Shown: positions 24,649-35,183, numbered from the stretch's first letter. The stretch is 64,000 nucleotides of DNA from Flavobacterium sp. CF108 (GCF_900129795.1 NZ_FQWW01000011.1:62001-126000), one strand, 5' to 3'. Translations and numbers: made by a program. Notes: generated from the sequence alone by a model not told the origin.

Positions 24649-27044
24649 ACTGGTTTTAACCATTGGCTTGTAAAGGTTACTTTAATTGGCTGCGCTTCTC
24701 CAGTTGCCTGAATATAAGCCGCAATATGACCGTGAAATACACGCTGTACATTATCTGTATAATCCGTCATGTCACTGTTATTTCCTGCTTCAAGTCCTAA
24801 TAAAGTTCCCGGGCCGCTTATCGTGCAAGTCACTTCATTATCTGAAAGCATTACAGGTAAACCGTTTTGATCTTTTACCTGAACCATTATTTTAGCAACA
24901 CCTTTGTCTTTAGAAATGGTAATATTTTTATCTACAATCGTTAATTCAACTGGCTGCTGCGTTGTTGTAATGGCATATCTGCTAACTTCTTTATCTTCTT
25001 TACTTAAACCAATTACTTCTAATTTTCCTGAAGTAAAAGGAATATCCCAATATATAATTCCGGTTTTTTCGTCGTAAAGTTTAGTTTCACCAACCACTTT
25101 TCCGTTTAATTCTAAACGTGCTTTTACAGCATTTGTATAACAAACTACACGAATTTTTTCTCCGTCTTTATAATTCCAGATTGCCCATGCATCTTTAGAA
25201 ATGTCTTTTTCATTTTTTAAAGGATAAGTTCCAATATATGCCATTGGTTTATCTGACCATAATGACTGGCGGAAATATCCTCTTGGTTTGATTACGCCTG
25301 CAAAATCAACTAAACCAGAGTAAAATCCTCTTGAAGGCCATCTTCCAGATTCTCCTAAATAATCAATTCCTGTCCATAAAAACTGCCCGAAAATATGTTT
25401 GTTGTTTTTTACGGCCAGCCAAGGATCCATATCATGCACATTTTCACTTCCGAAAATAACTCTGTTTGGATATTTTTCGTGATCTGACTGGTATTTACTC
25501 TCCGTGTAATTGTATCCTGTAATGTCTAAAGCACCCGGATATTCTGTTTCGTTTGACATGGCTACTCCTGCTAATCCAGCAGTTGTTGGGCGTGATTTGT
25601 CGTATTTTTTTACTGCTGCAACCAAACGTTTTGCAATTGCTCCAAGTCGCATGGCATCTGGTGCATCTTTTTTGTAACCGCCGTAAGCTGCCTGCCCAAA
25701 ACCGTCTTTTCCTTTATCTAAAACTGGGTGTGAATACGGATCGTTTGGATAATCGACTTCGTTACCTATACTCCATCCAAAAACAGATAAATGATTTCTG
25801 TCTCTACGAACAAAATCTTCTAAATCTTTTTCTCCGTATTCTGCAAAAATATCAAATGAACCTTCAAATCCCGGAGTCCCGTAATTCCAACCTTCTAACC
25901 ATTTACGTTTTGGGAATTCCCATTCGTCATAAGCTTCGTTTAAAACTAAAATTCCTAGTTCATCACAAAGTTCATAGAAAACGGGAGCTTGCGGATTATG
26001 GCTTGTACGGATTGCATTTACACCAATTTCTTTAAGTGTTTTTAATCTTGTTTCCCAAACTTCACGAGGAACAGCTGAACCTAAAACTCCCGCATCGTGA
26101 TGTAAACAAACGCCTTTCATTTTCATCCATTTTCCGTTTAAGGCAAAACCATTATTTGGATCGAAAGTAAAAGTTCTAAAACCTGTTTTTGTTACGGTTT
26201 GATCGATTTGTTTACCATCTTTTAAAACGGTTGTTTTTAGCTGATACAAATTCGGATTTTCTAAATCCCATATTTGAGGATTTTTTACGCTTAATTTAGT
26301 CGAAATTTTTCCATTTTGGCTCGCTGCAACCTCCACTTTTGAAGAAGATTTTGCCACCGATTTCCCGTCTTTTGAAATTAATTCGTTTACAACGGTAAGG
26401 CTTGATTTTGCTTTTGAATCGTTTTCTACATCAACCTCAACATTTAAAATTCCTGTTCCGTTTTTTACTTCTGGATAAGCGTAAACTCCCCATTGCCCGA
26501 TATGAACAGGATTTGCATATACTAAATAAACGTCTCTGTAAATTCCTGAACCGGTATACCAGCGTGAATCAGCACTTTGGCTGTGGTCGACACGAACAGA
26601 AATTGTATTTTCTCCACCAAATTTCACATATTGTGTGGCATCATAAGCAAAAGAAATATATCCGTTTGGACGTTTTCCTAACGAATGTCCGTTGATGAAA
26701 ACTTCGCTTCTGTTGTAAACGCCTTCAAAGTATAAATAGACTTTTTCGCCGCTTTTACTTTGCGGAATAGTTACTGATTTTCTGTACCAGCCAATTCCTC
26801 CCGGAAGATATCCTGTACAGCTTGCCAATGTTGGACTCAATTGTCCTTTTACGCTCCAGTCGTGTGGTACATTTACTGATTGCCATTTACTGTCGTCAAA
26901 GGTTGTATTTTTTGCATCTGGAGTTTCCTGAAGATTGAATTTCCAGTTGTCATTGATTTTTTGTGAATCTCCAAATGATATCTGACTAAATGCCGATAAA
27001 CACGAGAATAGAAGTACGGGTAATAAGGTCTTTTTTGTAAACAT
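24624..27044 (-). CDS. Secreted GH2 beta-galactosidase-like enzyme
   Basis: An 806-aa GH2 enzyme with a signal peptide (about 1-21, 'LSAFSQ'). The order is jelly-roll (30-200, 'RWYTGSGIYRDVYLV'), Ig-like domain, TIM barrel (300-600), a GH2 C-terminal domain and a last Ig-like domain ending 'KPVEVTINVK'. The predicted acid/base is E429 in 'SIGNEVDYP' and the nucleophile E534 in 'FGSENVHD'. The motif set fits beta-galactosidases of the Bacteroidota PUL type. It lies between the GH30 pair and GH27 in the operon. The gene's last codons are duplicated just downstream. Confidence 0.9.
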   Translation of the reverse strand: MFTKKTLLPVLLFSCLSAFSQISFGDSQKINDNWKFNLQETPDAKNTTFDDSKWQSVNVPHDWSVKGQLSPTLASCTGYLPGGIGWYRKSVTIPQSKSGEKVYLYFEGVYNRSEVFINGHSLGKRPNGYISFAYDATQYVKFGGENTISVRVDHSQSADSRWYTGSGIYRDVYLVYANPVHIGQWGVYAYPEVKNGTGILNVEVDVENDSKAKSSLTVVNELISKDGKSVAKSSSKVEVAASQNGKISTKLSVKNPQIWDLENPNLYQLKTTVLKDGKQIDQTVTKTGFRTFTFDPNNGFALNGKWMKMKGVCLHHDAGVLGSAVPREVWETRLKTLKEIGVNAIRTSHNPQAPVFYELCDELGILVLNEAYDEWEFPKRKWLEGWNYGTPGFEGSFDIFAEYGEKDLEDFVRRDRNHLSVFGWSIGNEVDYPNDPYSHPVLDKGKDGFGQAAYGGYKKDAPDAMRLGAIAKRLVAAVKKYDKSRPTTAGLAGVAMSNETEYPGALDITGYNYTESKYQSDHEKYPNRVIFGSENVHDMDPWLAVKNNKHIFGQFLWTGIDYLGESGRWPSRGFYSGLVDFAGVIKPRGYFRQSLWSDKPMAYIGTYPLKNEKDISKDAWAIWNYKDGEKIRVVCYTNAVKARLELNGKVVGETKLYDEKTGIIYWDIPFTSGKLEVIGLSKEDKEVSRYAITTTQQPVELTIVDKNITISKDKGVAKIMVQVKDQNGLPVMLSDNEVTCTISGPGTLLGLEAGNNSDMTDYTDNVQRVFHGHIAAYIQATGEAQPIKVTFTSQWLKPVEVTINVK

Positions 27045-27089
27045 TTCTTTTAAGTTTCTAAAGTGCTGAGATGCTAAGTTTCTAAGTTT

Positions 27090-27186
27090 TTTTAGTTTTC
27101 AGTCTCAGTCTCAGTTTTCAGTTTTCAGTTTCTCACTGTGACCGTAAACTGAGACTGAGACTGAATACTGCGACTGAAAACTAAAA
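27090..27186. repeat. Long inverted repeat overlapping the GH30 stop codon
   Basis: The segment ttttagttttcagtctcagt... (27090-27118) is complementary to 27146-27186, apart from an insertion in the right arm. The right arm includes the stop codon of the GH30 gene (27181-27183). The hairpin could end or weaken transcription between GH30 and GH2. Confidence 0.75.
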
Positions 27187-28767
27187 CTCTAATTCTCCCA
27201 CAAATGTCACTACAGACCTTGCGGGTATTTCTAAATCATTAATTTTCTGAGCTGCTGTTCTTTTTAAATTTGAATTTTCAGAGGTTATATAAGGCGTTAA
27301 TTCGTTGCTTTTAATTGTTCCTTTTGATAAATTGAACTTGTATTTTTGGGGAGATTTTCCGCAGTTGACTGCTACTACAATTAGTTTTTTATTTTGAACG
27401 TCTTTATAAGCGGTTAACATTACGTCGTTTGCTGCATCTAATTCGTTTTGATTTGGAACGTCAACTCGCTGCATTCCGGGACGAACGAAAAGCGAATAAT
27501 TCCCTAAAGCCCAAAGCAGTTTTGAATCGTGAAATTCTCCATCGTTTCTAACATAATTAGGTTCGGTTCCTCCGTTGCTTTTTCCGTCGTCTAGGTAAAT
27601 TAAACCGTCTTTATAATCAACTCTGGTTAGGGATGTCCACCATTGCCATGAAGCCGCGTTTGCAACTGCAATGTCATTGTGAATTAAACGTGCTACAAAT
27701 AAAGCGGTCTGCATTCCTAAATCTCTTCCTCCGCCTGAGCCGCCGGGAATTTCTGCTTCTCCCGGATTTTCTAAAATGCAGTATTCAGACTGCCAGTATT
27801 TTAATCCCGGATTTTGTTTGATATTTGCGGCGATTAGCTTTCGGCTTAAAACTTGTTTTTCAACAGGCCACGTTGTAAAATAACTGTGTCCTAAAATGAC
27901 ATTTTTTACATTTGAGAATTTGGAAATATTCATTTTTGTTTTTCCGAAGAAATAATCAATTTGATTGTCTCTGTTTTCGGCATTTACATTTTCATATAAA
28001 TAATTGATTTGTCCTGCTTCGGCAATTACAATATCGGTACTCATTTTATTGGCTTTGAGTTTTTCAGAAAGTGACTTGGTCAAAGCATAAATTTCGTCAT
28101 TTGTCGCCGGAGTTCCTTCCTGACTGTTTTTGTCTCCGTTATTAGGCATCCATTCCCATTGCGGTTCGTTTATTGGGCTTATGTAATCGAATTTAATTCC
28201 TTCTTTTTTCTCTAATCCCTGAATACTTTGAACTAAGAAATCGGCAAATTTTGGAATTGCACCATCTTTTAGATTCAGTTTATTCTTTTGAGATGCAAAA
28301 GATAATCCGTTGTTTGTCATAAAAACTGGCGGACTATTTGTAAAAATGAGGAATTTATCGACACCACGTTTTTTCGCTGCCTGCAGAAACCATCTTTGGC
28401 CTTCTTGTTTGGAGAAATCGTAAGTTCCATCAGCATTTAAAAAACATTCGCTTCTTCTCCATTCGTCAGAAACTTTGCTGTTTTCTCCTTGTTCTGTACT
28501 TCCGGCTCCGAGATTAAATCTCCAGATTGAAAGCCCTATTCCTTTTGGATTTCCGTCTGCATCAATTTCTTTACTGAAAAGCAAATCGGCAATGGCATTC
28601 TTTTTTTGCTCCGGCCAATTTTTCCCCACAAACTGGGTTCTCCATGCATCAGAACCTCCAAAACCATCCATGGTTTGTACAACATTATCTGTGCTAATGA
28701 TAGCAGTTCGCTGTGCAAATGACAGCGAACTTGTTATCAATAAAAGCGAGATATATATTTTTCTCAT
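27181..28767 (-). CDS. GH30 family glycosidase, periplasmic paralogue
   Basis: A 528-aa enzyme with a standard signal peptide (about 1-19, 'LSFAQR') and no lipid Cys, so probably periplasmic. A TIM barrel with the GH30 start 'TMDGFGGSDAW' carries the predicted acid/base E201 in 'SPINEPQWEW' and nucleophile E328 in 'WQSEYCILE'. A C-terminal beta domain ends 'IPARSVVTFVG'. It is clearly a paralogue of the next gene upstream, which is lipidated. GH30 includes endo-beta-1,6-galactanases as well as glucanases and xylanases. The neighbours favour a galactan substrate, by inference. Confidence 0.9.
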   Translation of the reverse strand: MRKIYISLLLITSSLSFAQRTAIISTDNVVQTMDGFGGSDAWRTQFVGKNWPEQKKNAIADLLFSKEIDADGNPKGIGLSIWRFNLGAGSTEQGENSKVSDEWRRSECFLNADGTYDFSKQEGQRWFLQAAKKRGVDKFLIFTNSPPVFMTNNGLSFASQKNKLNLKDGAIPKFADFLVQSIQGLEKKEGIKFDYISPINEPQWEWMPNNGDKNSQEGTPATNDEIYALTKSLSEKLKANKMSTDIVIAEAGQINYLYENVNAENRDNQIDYFFGKTKMNISKFSNVKNVILGHSYFTTWPVEKQVLSRKLIAANIKQNPGLKYWQSEYCILENPGEAEIPGGSGGGRDLGMQTALFVARLIHNDIAVANAASWQWWTSLTRVDYKDGLIYLDDGKSNGGTEPNYVRNDGEFHDSKLLWALGNYSLFVRPGMQRVDVPNQNELDAANDVMLTAYKDVQNKKLIVVAVNCGKSPQKYKFNLSKGTIKSNELTPYITSENSNLKRTAAQKINDLEIPARSVVTFVGELEF

Positions 28768-28774
28768 TTATTTT

Positions 28775-28890
28775 TTTGTTTATTTAACCGCAAAGGCGCT
28801 AAGTTTACGCAATCCCGATAGCTATCGGGAGCTAAGTTTACTATCTACTTTGCGAACTTTGCGATTTTTCTTTGTGACCTTTGCGGCTAA
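28775..28890. repeat. Inverted repeat with embedded 18-bp perfect palindrome
   Basis: The gap between the two GH30 genes holds outer arms aaccgcaaagg / cctttgcgg and inside them the perfect palindrome tcccgatagctatcggga (28813-28830). A related gctatcgcg core occurs in the arms at 58193-58285. The elements look like interspersed repeats. Confidence 0.75.
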
Positions 28891-28900
28891 TTTTTTATTC

Positions 28901-30535
28901 TTACTTATACGTCCCAACAAAAGTCACAACAGCCCTTGCAGGAATTTGAATATTAGCAGCATCAACAGCAGTTCCTTTTTTCAGACTTAAAGTTTCAGAA
29001 GTGGTATAAGGTGTTAATTTATTATCAACCAAAGCTCCTCCGGCAAGATTTAATTTATAGGCTTTTGCCGATTTGCTGATATTAACTGCCACAACAACCA
29101 GCTTTTTATTTGCTGCATCTTTGTATGCGGTTACCATTACATCATTCACGGAAGTGGCATTATCTACACTCGGAATCTGAACTCTAACCATTCCCGGTTT
29201 TACAAAGAATGAAAAGTTTCCTAAAGCCCAAAGTGTTTTTGAATCTCTGATATAACCATCGTTTTTGCAATAATCTGAGTTTCCGGCTCCGTTGCTTGCG
29301 CCATCGTCTACGTGAATTAAACCGTCTTTGTAATCGCCTCGGCTAATCGCTGTCCACCATTGCCATGACGTAACGCCTCCAACTGCAATATCAGTATTGA
29401 TGATACGCGCTGTCCAAAGTGCCAATGACATTCCTAAATCTCTTCCTGCTCCTGCTCCTCCAGGTAATTCTGCAGTTCCCGGACTTTCCAAAACGCAATA
29501 TTCAGATGACCAAAGACTGATATTTCCGGCTCCCTGAATTCTGGAAGCTGCTAATTGTCTTGACGAAACCATTTCGTTTAACGGCCATGCCTGCCAGTAA
29601 CTGTGTGCAGAAATAGTTTTCTTTACGTTGCTTAATCCGCTGATTTTTTTAGCTGAATTGGCTCCAAAGAAATAATCAACTTGGTTAGATCTGCTTTCTT
29701 TTCCCGAAACTGTTTTATACAAAGGTTCGTAAGCTCCCGCTTCGCCAACTACGATTTGTGCTTCAACTCCTTTTGACTGTAATTTTGGAGATAAAACGTT
29801 TACGAAGTTGTAAATGTTAGCGTTTGTAGCCGGAGAACCTTCCTGATTTGTTCCGTCCCACTCGTATTGCGGCTCGTTGAACGGGCTTACATAATCGATT
29901 GTTAAACCTTGTTCTGTTTTTAATTTATCTAAAGCGTTTGCCCAGAAATCAGCCAAATCTGGCATTTTCCCATCTTTTAAATTGTAAAATTCTTTGATGG
30001 TGGCGTGTGCTTTTCCGTTTTGGGTTAAGTAAACTGGCGCGCTATTGGCGAAAGCCAGTAATTTTTCTACACCGCGTTCTCTGGCGGCTTTCATAAACCA
30101 AACCTGTCCGGCTTGTTTGTTCATGTTGTAACTTACTCCATCTGTTGTAAAACATTCTGTACGTCTCCATTCGTCTGTAATATCGCTGGCATCGCCTTGT
30201 TCTGAACTTCCTGCTCCAATATTGAAACGCCATAATGATAATCCGATTCCTTTTGGGTTTCCATCGGCATCAAAATCTTTGCTAAATAATAAATCGGCAA
30301 TTTTGTTTCTTTTGTCTGAGGGCCAGTTTTTCCCGATAAAATTACACTGCCACGCATCAGAAGCTCCAAAGCTTTCCATTGTCTGCAAAGGCATATCCAG
30401 ATTTACATTTAATTCTGCCGTACCAGATTCTGCTGAATTCTGATCGTTTTCAGAATCACAGCTTACAAATAAAACACTAGTGAAAAGCAAGCCTGCACAC
30501 AGCAGACTTACTTTATTGTTATTTAAAAACCTCAT
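28901..30535 (-). CDS. GH30 family glycosidase, lipoprotein paralogue
   Basis: A 544-aa GH30 enzyme with a lipoprotein signal ('LFVSCDSEND', Cys26). The acidic residues right after the Cys resemble the surface-export signal of Bacteroidota lipoproteins, so it is probably on the cell surface. GH30 motifs are 'TMESFGASDAW', the acid/base E221 in 'SPFNEPQYEW' and the nucleophile E345 in 'WSSEYCVLE'. It starts just after susD, the usual position of the surface endo-enzyme that makes pieces for SusCD. The role as an endo-galactanase is inferred. Confidence 0.9.
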   Translation of the reverse strand: MRFLNNNKVSLLCAGLLFTSVLFVSCDSENDQNSAESGTAELNVNLDMPLQTMESFGASDAWQCNFIGKNWPSDKRNKIADLLFSKDFDADGNPKGIGLSLWRFNIGAGSSEQGDASDITDEWRRTECFTTDGVSYNMNKQAGQVWFMKAARERGVEKLLAFANSAPVYLTQNGKAHATIKEFYNLKDGKMPDLADFWANALDKLKTEQGLTIDYVSPFNEPQYEWDGTNQEGSPATNANIYNFVNVLSPKLQSKGVEAQIVVGEAGAYEPLYKTVSGKESRSNQVDYFFGANSAKKISGLSNVKKTISAHSYWQAWPLNEMVSSRQLAASRIQGAGNISLWSSEYCVLESPGTAELPGGAGAGRDLGMSLALWTARIINTDIAVGGVTSWQWWTAISRGDYKDGLIHVDDGASNGAGNSDYCKNDGYIRDSKTLWALGNFSFFVKPGMVRVQIPSVDNATSVNDVMVTAYKDAANKKLVVVAVNISKSAKAYKLNLAGGALVDNKLTPYTTSETLSLKKGTAVDAANIQIPARAVVTFVGTYK

Positions 30536-30536
30536 T

Positions 30537-32138
30537 TTAGTAATTAGGATTTTGAGTGATTAGTCCCCCGCTTAAGTCAATTTCTAACTGTGGTATTGGC
30601 CACAATAAGTTTTTAGCCGGATTAAAATTGATTCCTTTGTCTTGTGATTCTCTGGTATTTGTAGTTTCATACGGATCTGTAGAATTCAGGTTGTACTGAA
30701 CGAAAGTTCCGTTTGGTCCCATTAGAGATTCGATTACCGGTCTTCCTGTTGTTGGGTCTTTTTCACGACGAATATCAAATAAACGTAATCCTTCAAAAGC
30801 TAATTCTAAACGACGCTCTTTGTAAATTTGTTTTAAAAGTGTTGGACCGGAAATTCCTGTTTTTGGTGTTAACTGAACACGCGCTCTGATGATATTAATA
30901 TCTGCCAATGCATCTCCGCCTGTATGGTAGTTTGCTTCTGCTCTTGTTAAATACATTTCTGCCAGACGAATCAACGGAACATTTAATGGTAAGTGTCCGT
31001 CTTTTTTATCTAATGCACGACGTGTTGCTATTGGAATATAATATTTACGACAGATACGTCCTGATTTATTATCGTTTAAACTGAATTTGTGCGTTGGGTT
31101 TAAAGTCTCATCTCCATAAGCAGCTTCACCCCATTTTGTAATGGTGCTTCTACGGCGGATAACATCATTTTCAGATAAATAAGCATTTTCTAAATCGCTG
31201 GTTGGCATACACCATCCCCAGCCGTCAATAACATCTGCGGCATCATTACTTGGAAAATTTTTCTTGTCTTCGCCTCTTGCTCCGGAGAAAGTAGGTAACA
31301 TAGATCCTAAATTTTTGTCTTGTACAGATGATGACTGCGCTTCAAGAATTGATTCAACTCCGTTATGATTGTTTACATTCCAGATATTTAAGAAATCAGC
31401 TTCCAATTGAAATGGTCCTTCTGTAATTACTTTGTTTGAATATAATTTGGCATCGGCCCATTTTTCCTGAAACAATGTTACACGAGCCAATAATGCATAC
31501 GCAGCCCATTTGTTTATCCTTCCGTTTCTTGCTACAGGAGCACTTTCTAATTTTGCTGCTGCATCTTTAAGGTCTGCTTCAATTTGAGCATAAACATCTG
31601 CTGCAGAGCTGCGCTGTAAAGTCAAATCACCAGTTCCTAAAGATTTTGTATATAAAGGAACTCCGCCAAAAAGGTTTACCAATTCGTAGTAGCAATACGC
31701 ACGGGCAAATAATGATTCTCCCATATATTGATTTTTTTGAGAATCAGAAATTGGTGATAAAGCCATTTTCTCTAAACCAATATTTGCCGATTGAATCGTA
31801 TAGAAATGCGCTGTATAAATGCTGTTCATAGCTCCCATATTATCAGGAGTAACTAAATACTGTGCACAAGGTCTGAATGCGCCACTGTCCTGACCTGTAT
31901 TCCCCATCCAGGCATCATCTGTCGCGGTTTCGCTAACTAATCGAGGAGCAAGTAAGGTATACCAATCATTAGTAATTAACAATCTGCGAGTTAATTCGTT
32001 GGTATAATTTTCACATTCCTGTGCCGTTTGAAAATAATTTTCTAAAGTCTGCGTTCCTCTTTCTTCTTTTTCGATAAAATCGTCACAAGAAACTGTAAAT
32101 GCAGCTAAAGCTATTATGGATACTATTATTTTTTTCAT
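30537..32138 (-). CDS. SusD/RagB family glycan-binding lipoprotein
   Basis: A 533-aa surface lipoprotein (signal peptide with 'TVSCDDFIEKEE', Cys19 followed by acidic residues) that forms the lid on the SusC pore. It shows the all-helical TPR-like SusD pattern ('ARAYCYYELVNLFGGVPLYT', 'LAEMYLTRAEANYHTGG') and the conserved C-terminal 'LLWPIPQLEIDLSGGLITQNPNY'. It is placed 12 bp after susC and 1 bp before the lipidated GH30. Ligand specificity is not readable, but the linked enzymes suggest galactose-containing oligosaccharides. Confidence 0.95.
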   Translation of the reverse strand: MKKIIVSIIALAAFTVSCDDFIEKEERGTQTLENYFQTAQECENYTNELTRRLLITNDWYTLLAPRLVSETATDDAWMGNTGQDSGAFRPCAQYLVTPDNMGAMNSIYTAHFYTIQSANIGLEKMALSPISDSQKNQYMGESLFARAYCYYELVNLFGGVPLYTKSLGTGDLTLQRSSAADVYAQIEADLKDAAAKLESAPVARNGRINKWAAYALLARVTLFQEKWADAKLYSNKVITEGPFQLEADFLNIWNVNNHNGVESILEAQSSSVQDKNLGSMLPTFSGARGEDKKNFPSNDAADVIDGWGWCMPTSDLENAYLSENDVIRRRSTITKWGEAAYGDETLNPTHKFSLNDNKSGRICRKYYIPIATRRALDKKDGHLPLNVPLIRLAEMYLTRAEANYHTGGDALADINIIRARVQLTPKTGISGPTLLKQIYKERRLELAFEGLRLFDIRREKDPTTGRPVIESLMGPNGTFVQYNLNSTDPYETTNTRESQDKGINFNPAKNLLWPIPQLEIDLSGGLITQNPNY

Positions 32139-32150
32139 GATCGTTTTTTA

Positions 32151-35100
32151 TTAAAATGCAACATTAAGACCCATCAAAATTGTTGGCTGTACAGGATAAT
32201 TCCATCCGCCAAAACCTGATCCTTTAACTCTGTCCCCTTTATCAGGATCTCCACCAGCTACCTCAGGATCAACTCCTGAGTAGTTTGTCCATGTCCATAA
32301 ATTTTGTCCAGATAATGAAATCCTAAGTTTATCTAAACCAAATTTGTTGTAGAAAGAATAACCTAACTGCAGGTTTTTCATACGTACAAAAGAACCATCT
32401 TCAACATACAGAGAGGAGAATTTTGTATAGTTCTCATTGTTGTCGTCTTTTGATAAACGCGGAATGTAGTTTGAAGTTCCTTCACCATGCCAAGCCATTT
32501 GATCTAATCCGTTTACTTTGTTTGTTAAACTTGCCCCGTTGTATAAATCTGAAATGTTTTGGTTTACGATATCATTTCCAATACTTGAATAAAAGTTAGC
32601 TACTAAATCGAAATTTTTGTATCCAAAATTCAAATTCAAACCTACATTGTAATCTGCCCAAGGAGAACCAATTTTTGTTCTGTCTTTTTCGTCCAGTTTC
32701 CCGTCGCCGTTTACATCTTTAAAGCGAACATCTCCTAATTGTGCATACGGTTGTAATTTTGTTCCGTGTTCATCTGTATGCGAATTTAACTCTGTTTGAT
32801 TTTGGAATAAACCATCAGCAACATATCCGTAAAAATATCCCGGCTCTTCCCCTTTTACGGTTAAAGTTCTGTTGCTTGATCCGTATAGTTTTTCTCCTTC
32901 AGATGATAAAGACAGCATTTCGACATTTACAGTTGTAAAAGTTAAGTCTACACCGTATGAGAAATCGCCTTTTTTATCTTTATAAGAAACTAATAAATCA
33001 ATACCACTTGACTGCATTGAACCAACATTTGTCCACATTGTAGAATATCCCGGGAATCCGCTGTATGTTGGAAATTGTTTTAGGAACAACATATCATTTG
33101 TTTTCTTTTGGTAATATTCTAATGATCCTGAAAGTTTGTTTTTCCATAATCCGAAATCAATTCCAAAACTTACATCTTCTACCGTTTCCCATTTAATATC
33201 TTTATTGGCCATTGATGAAGGGAAAGAAGTATCAACAACCTGCCCGTCGATTATATAAAATCCCTGACCAATATTGGACTGATAAACAGCACTTGGTAAA
33301 TTTTGATTTCCTACTTTACCCCAGCCTGCTCTAAATCTTAAATCGCTTAAAACATCTTTTGCAGGTTCCATAAATCCTTCGTTTAAAATTCTCCATGAAA
33401 CAGAAGCTGATGGGAAATTTGCCCATTTGTTATTGGCCATGAATTTTGAAGAACCATCTCGTCTAAAAGTTCCTGTGAAATAATATTTACCATCGTAGTT
33501 ATACGAAAAACGAGAGAGATAAGACATTATAGAACTTGACCAGCTGTTTCCACCGCTGTTACGGTTTTTAGTAGCAGCATTTAACTCTCTCATCAAATCT
33601 GAATTATTTGGCACGCCTTCTCCGTAACCCCAAACATCGTTTCCGTTGTATTCTTCCATTGTATTACCAATCATTAAAGAAACATTGTGTTTATCTGCAA
33701 ATGTTCTGGTGTATGTTGCAGTATTCTGCCATGTCCAGTCTACATTGTTTGTAGCTCTTCTTTCGATCGTATTAATTTCGGCTTTTTCGTGTGCGGCGTC
33801 GATTACGAAATCCGGAGTAAATTTGCTCCAAATTTTATCTCCAACTTCAACAGAAGCCTGCGTACGAATTACTAAACCTTTAATTGGTTCGTATTGTAAA
33901 TATCCGTTTGTATTTAAATTGTACTGATCTGTGTAATCATCGTAACGGTTTACGGCTGCAACGGGATTCCATACATACGATGGAGAACGTGCATAAATAC
34001 TGTATTCATTTTCTAATCCTGTTAACTGATCTGCAGGTTTGTAAATTGGTGTAATTGGATCAATTTTATCAAAATCTGCCCAGTTATTTGGAGATCCCCA
34101 AGTTTCGTAACGAGGATTTAAAGTGATTCCTGCTGAGAATTTATCAGAGAATTTAAAATCATTTGCAATTCTCATGGTCACTCTTTCCCATCCGCCTATT
34201 CCGTACATAGACTCTGAGTTATAATAGTTCAAGCTTATAGCATAAGTATGTTTGTCTGAACCGCCGCTTACTCCAAAAGAAGCATTCGTAACAGGAGTTC
34301 CGGTTTTAATTCCGGCTCTCCACCAGTCTGTTGTTTTTCCTTTGTATTGAGAAGGGTTTGGCAGATAATCTGAATAGCCTGAATTGTTGTAAGCTTTATT
34401 CATTATCGTTGCATAACCTTCGGCATCAGCCATATCATATGGATTTTTCATGATCTGCATACCTGAACTCAAATCAAAATTGAATCTCGTTTTACCTGCT
34501 TTACCTTTTTTGGTCGTAATCAGGATAACTCCGTTTGATGCACGAGAACCGTAAATAGCACTTGCAGAAGCATCTTTTAAAACTTCCATAGATTCAATTT
34601 CATTATTGCTTAAGAAATTGATACTGGTTCCCATCGGGATTCCGTCTACCACATAAAGCGGGTCTGTACTTAGGTTTACTGTAGAAATTCCACGGATCAA
34701 GACTCTTGGCTGTGCGCCCGGGCCTCCTTGTCCAGTAACCTGAACTCCGGAAACTTTTCCTTGTAATGATTCAGTTACGTTACCTACAGTCATGGTTTGT
34801 AATTCTTTTCCTTTTATAGAAGAAATAGAACTTGTTACAGTGCTCTTTTTTACAGCGGCATAACCTACGACCACAATTTCGTCTAAGGCCTGACTTGATT
34901 CCTGAAGTACAATATTGATCTCAGTTTTATCTCCAACAGCTACTAACTGAGTTGTAAAACCTACAAATGAAAACTCAATTTGAGCATTTTTGTTTGGAAT
35001 ATTGATTACATAATTCCCGTCGAAATCTGTTGCTGCAGATGTTGAAGTTCCTTTTACAATTACGTTTACTCCCGGAATTGGTACATTTGCTTTATCCTTT

Positions 35101-35183
35101 ACAGTTCCTTTTATTTTTATTTGTCCAAATGATACAGCAGTACACAAAAGGGCAATAAAAAACCATATATATTTAAATTTCAT
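32151..35183 (-). CDS. SusC/RagA family TonB-dependent receptor
   Basis: A 1010-aa outer-membrane importer. It has a signal peptide (about 1-20), a carboxypeptidase-like N-terminal domain ('IKGTVKDKANVPIPGVNVIV', 25-100), a TonB-box-like 'LDEIVVVGYA', a plug domain with the SusC signature ('VLIRGISTVNLSTDPLYVVD') and a long beta barrel. It takes up oligosaccharides with TonB energy in complex with SusD. No N-terminal signalling domain for anti-sigma control is present, in line with regulation by the HTCS instead. It lies 45 bp after the SusE-like gene. Confidence 0.95.
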   Translation of the reverse strand: MKFKYIWFFIALLCTAVSFGQIKIKGTVKDKANVPIPGVNVIVKGTSTSAATDFDGNYVINIPNKNAQIEFSFVGFTTQLVAVGDKTEINIVLQESSQALDEIVVVGYAAVKKSTVTSSISSIKGKELQTMTVGNVTESLQGKVSGVQVTGQGGPGAQPRVLIRGISTVNLSTDPLYVVDGIPMGTSINFLSNNEIESMEVLKDASASAIYGSRASNGVILITTKKGKAGKTRFNFDLSSGMQIMKNPYDMADAEGYATIMNKAYNNSGYSDYLPNPSQYKGKTTDWWRAGIKTGTPVTNASFGVSGGSDKHTYAISLNYYNSESMYGIGGWERVTMRIANDFKFSDKFSAGITLNPRYETWGSPNNWADFDKIDPITPIYKPADQLTGLENEYSIYARSPSYVWNPVAAVNRYDDYTDQYNLNTNGYLQYEPIKGLVIRTQASVEVGDKIWSKFTPDFVIDAAHEKAEINTIERRATNNVDWTWQNTATYTRTFADKHNVSLMIGNTMEEYNGNDVWGYGEGVPNNSDLMRELNAATKNRNSGGNSWSSSIMSYLSRFSYNYDGKYYFTGTFRRDGSSKFMANNKWANFPSASVSWRILNEGFMEPAKDVLSDLRFRAGWGKVGNQNLPSAVYQSNIGQGFYIIDGQVVDTSFPSSMANKDIKWETVEDVSFGIDFGLWKNKLSGSLEYYQKKTNDMLFLKQFPTYSGFPGYSTMWTNVGSMQSSGIDLLVSYKDKKGDFSYGVDLTFTTVNVEMLSLSSEGEKLYGSSNRTLTVKGEEPGYFYGYVADGLFQNQTELNSHTDEHGTKLQPYAQLGDVRFKDVNGDGKLDEKDRTKIGSPWADYNVGLNLNFGYKNFDLVANFYSSIGNDIVNQNISDLYNGASLTNKVNGLDQMAWHGEGTSNYIPRLSKDDNNENYTKFSSLYVEDGSFVRMKNLQLGYSFYNKFGLDKLRISLSGQNLWTWTNYSGVDPEVAGGDPDKGDRVKGSGFGGWNYPVQPTILMGLNVAF

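Noticed and set aside
25553..26035. 160-codon open frame on the plus strand
   Set aside because: It is antisense to the GH2 gene and has an odd leucine- and arginine-rich composition; a shadow frame.
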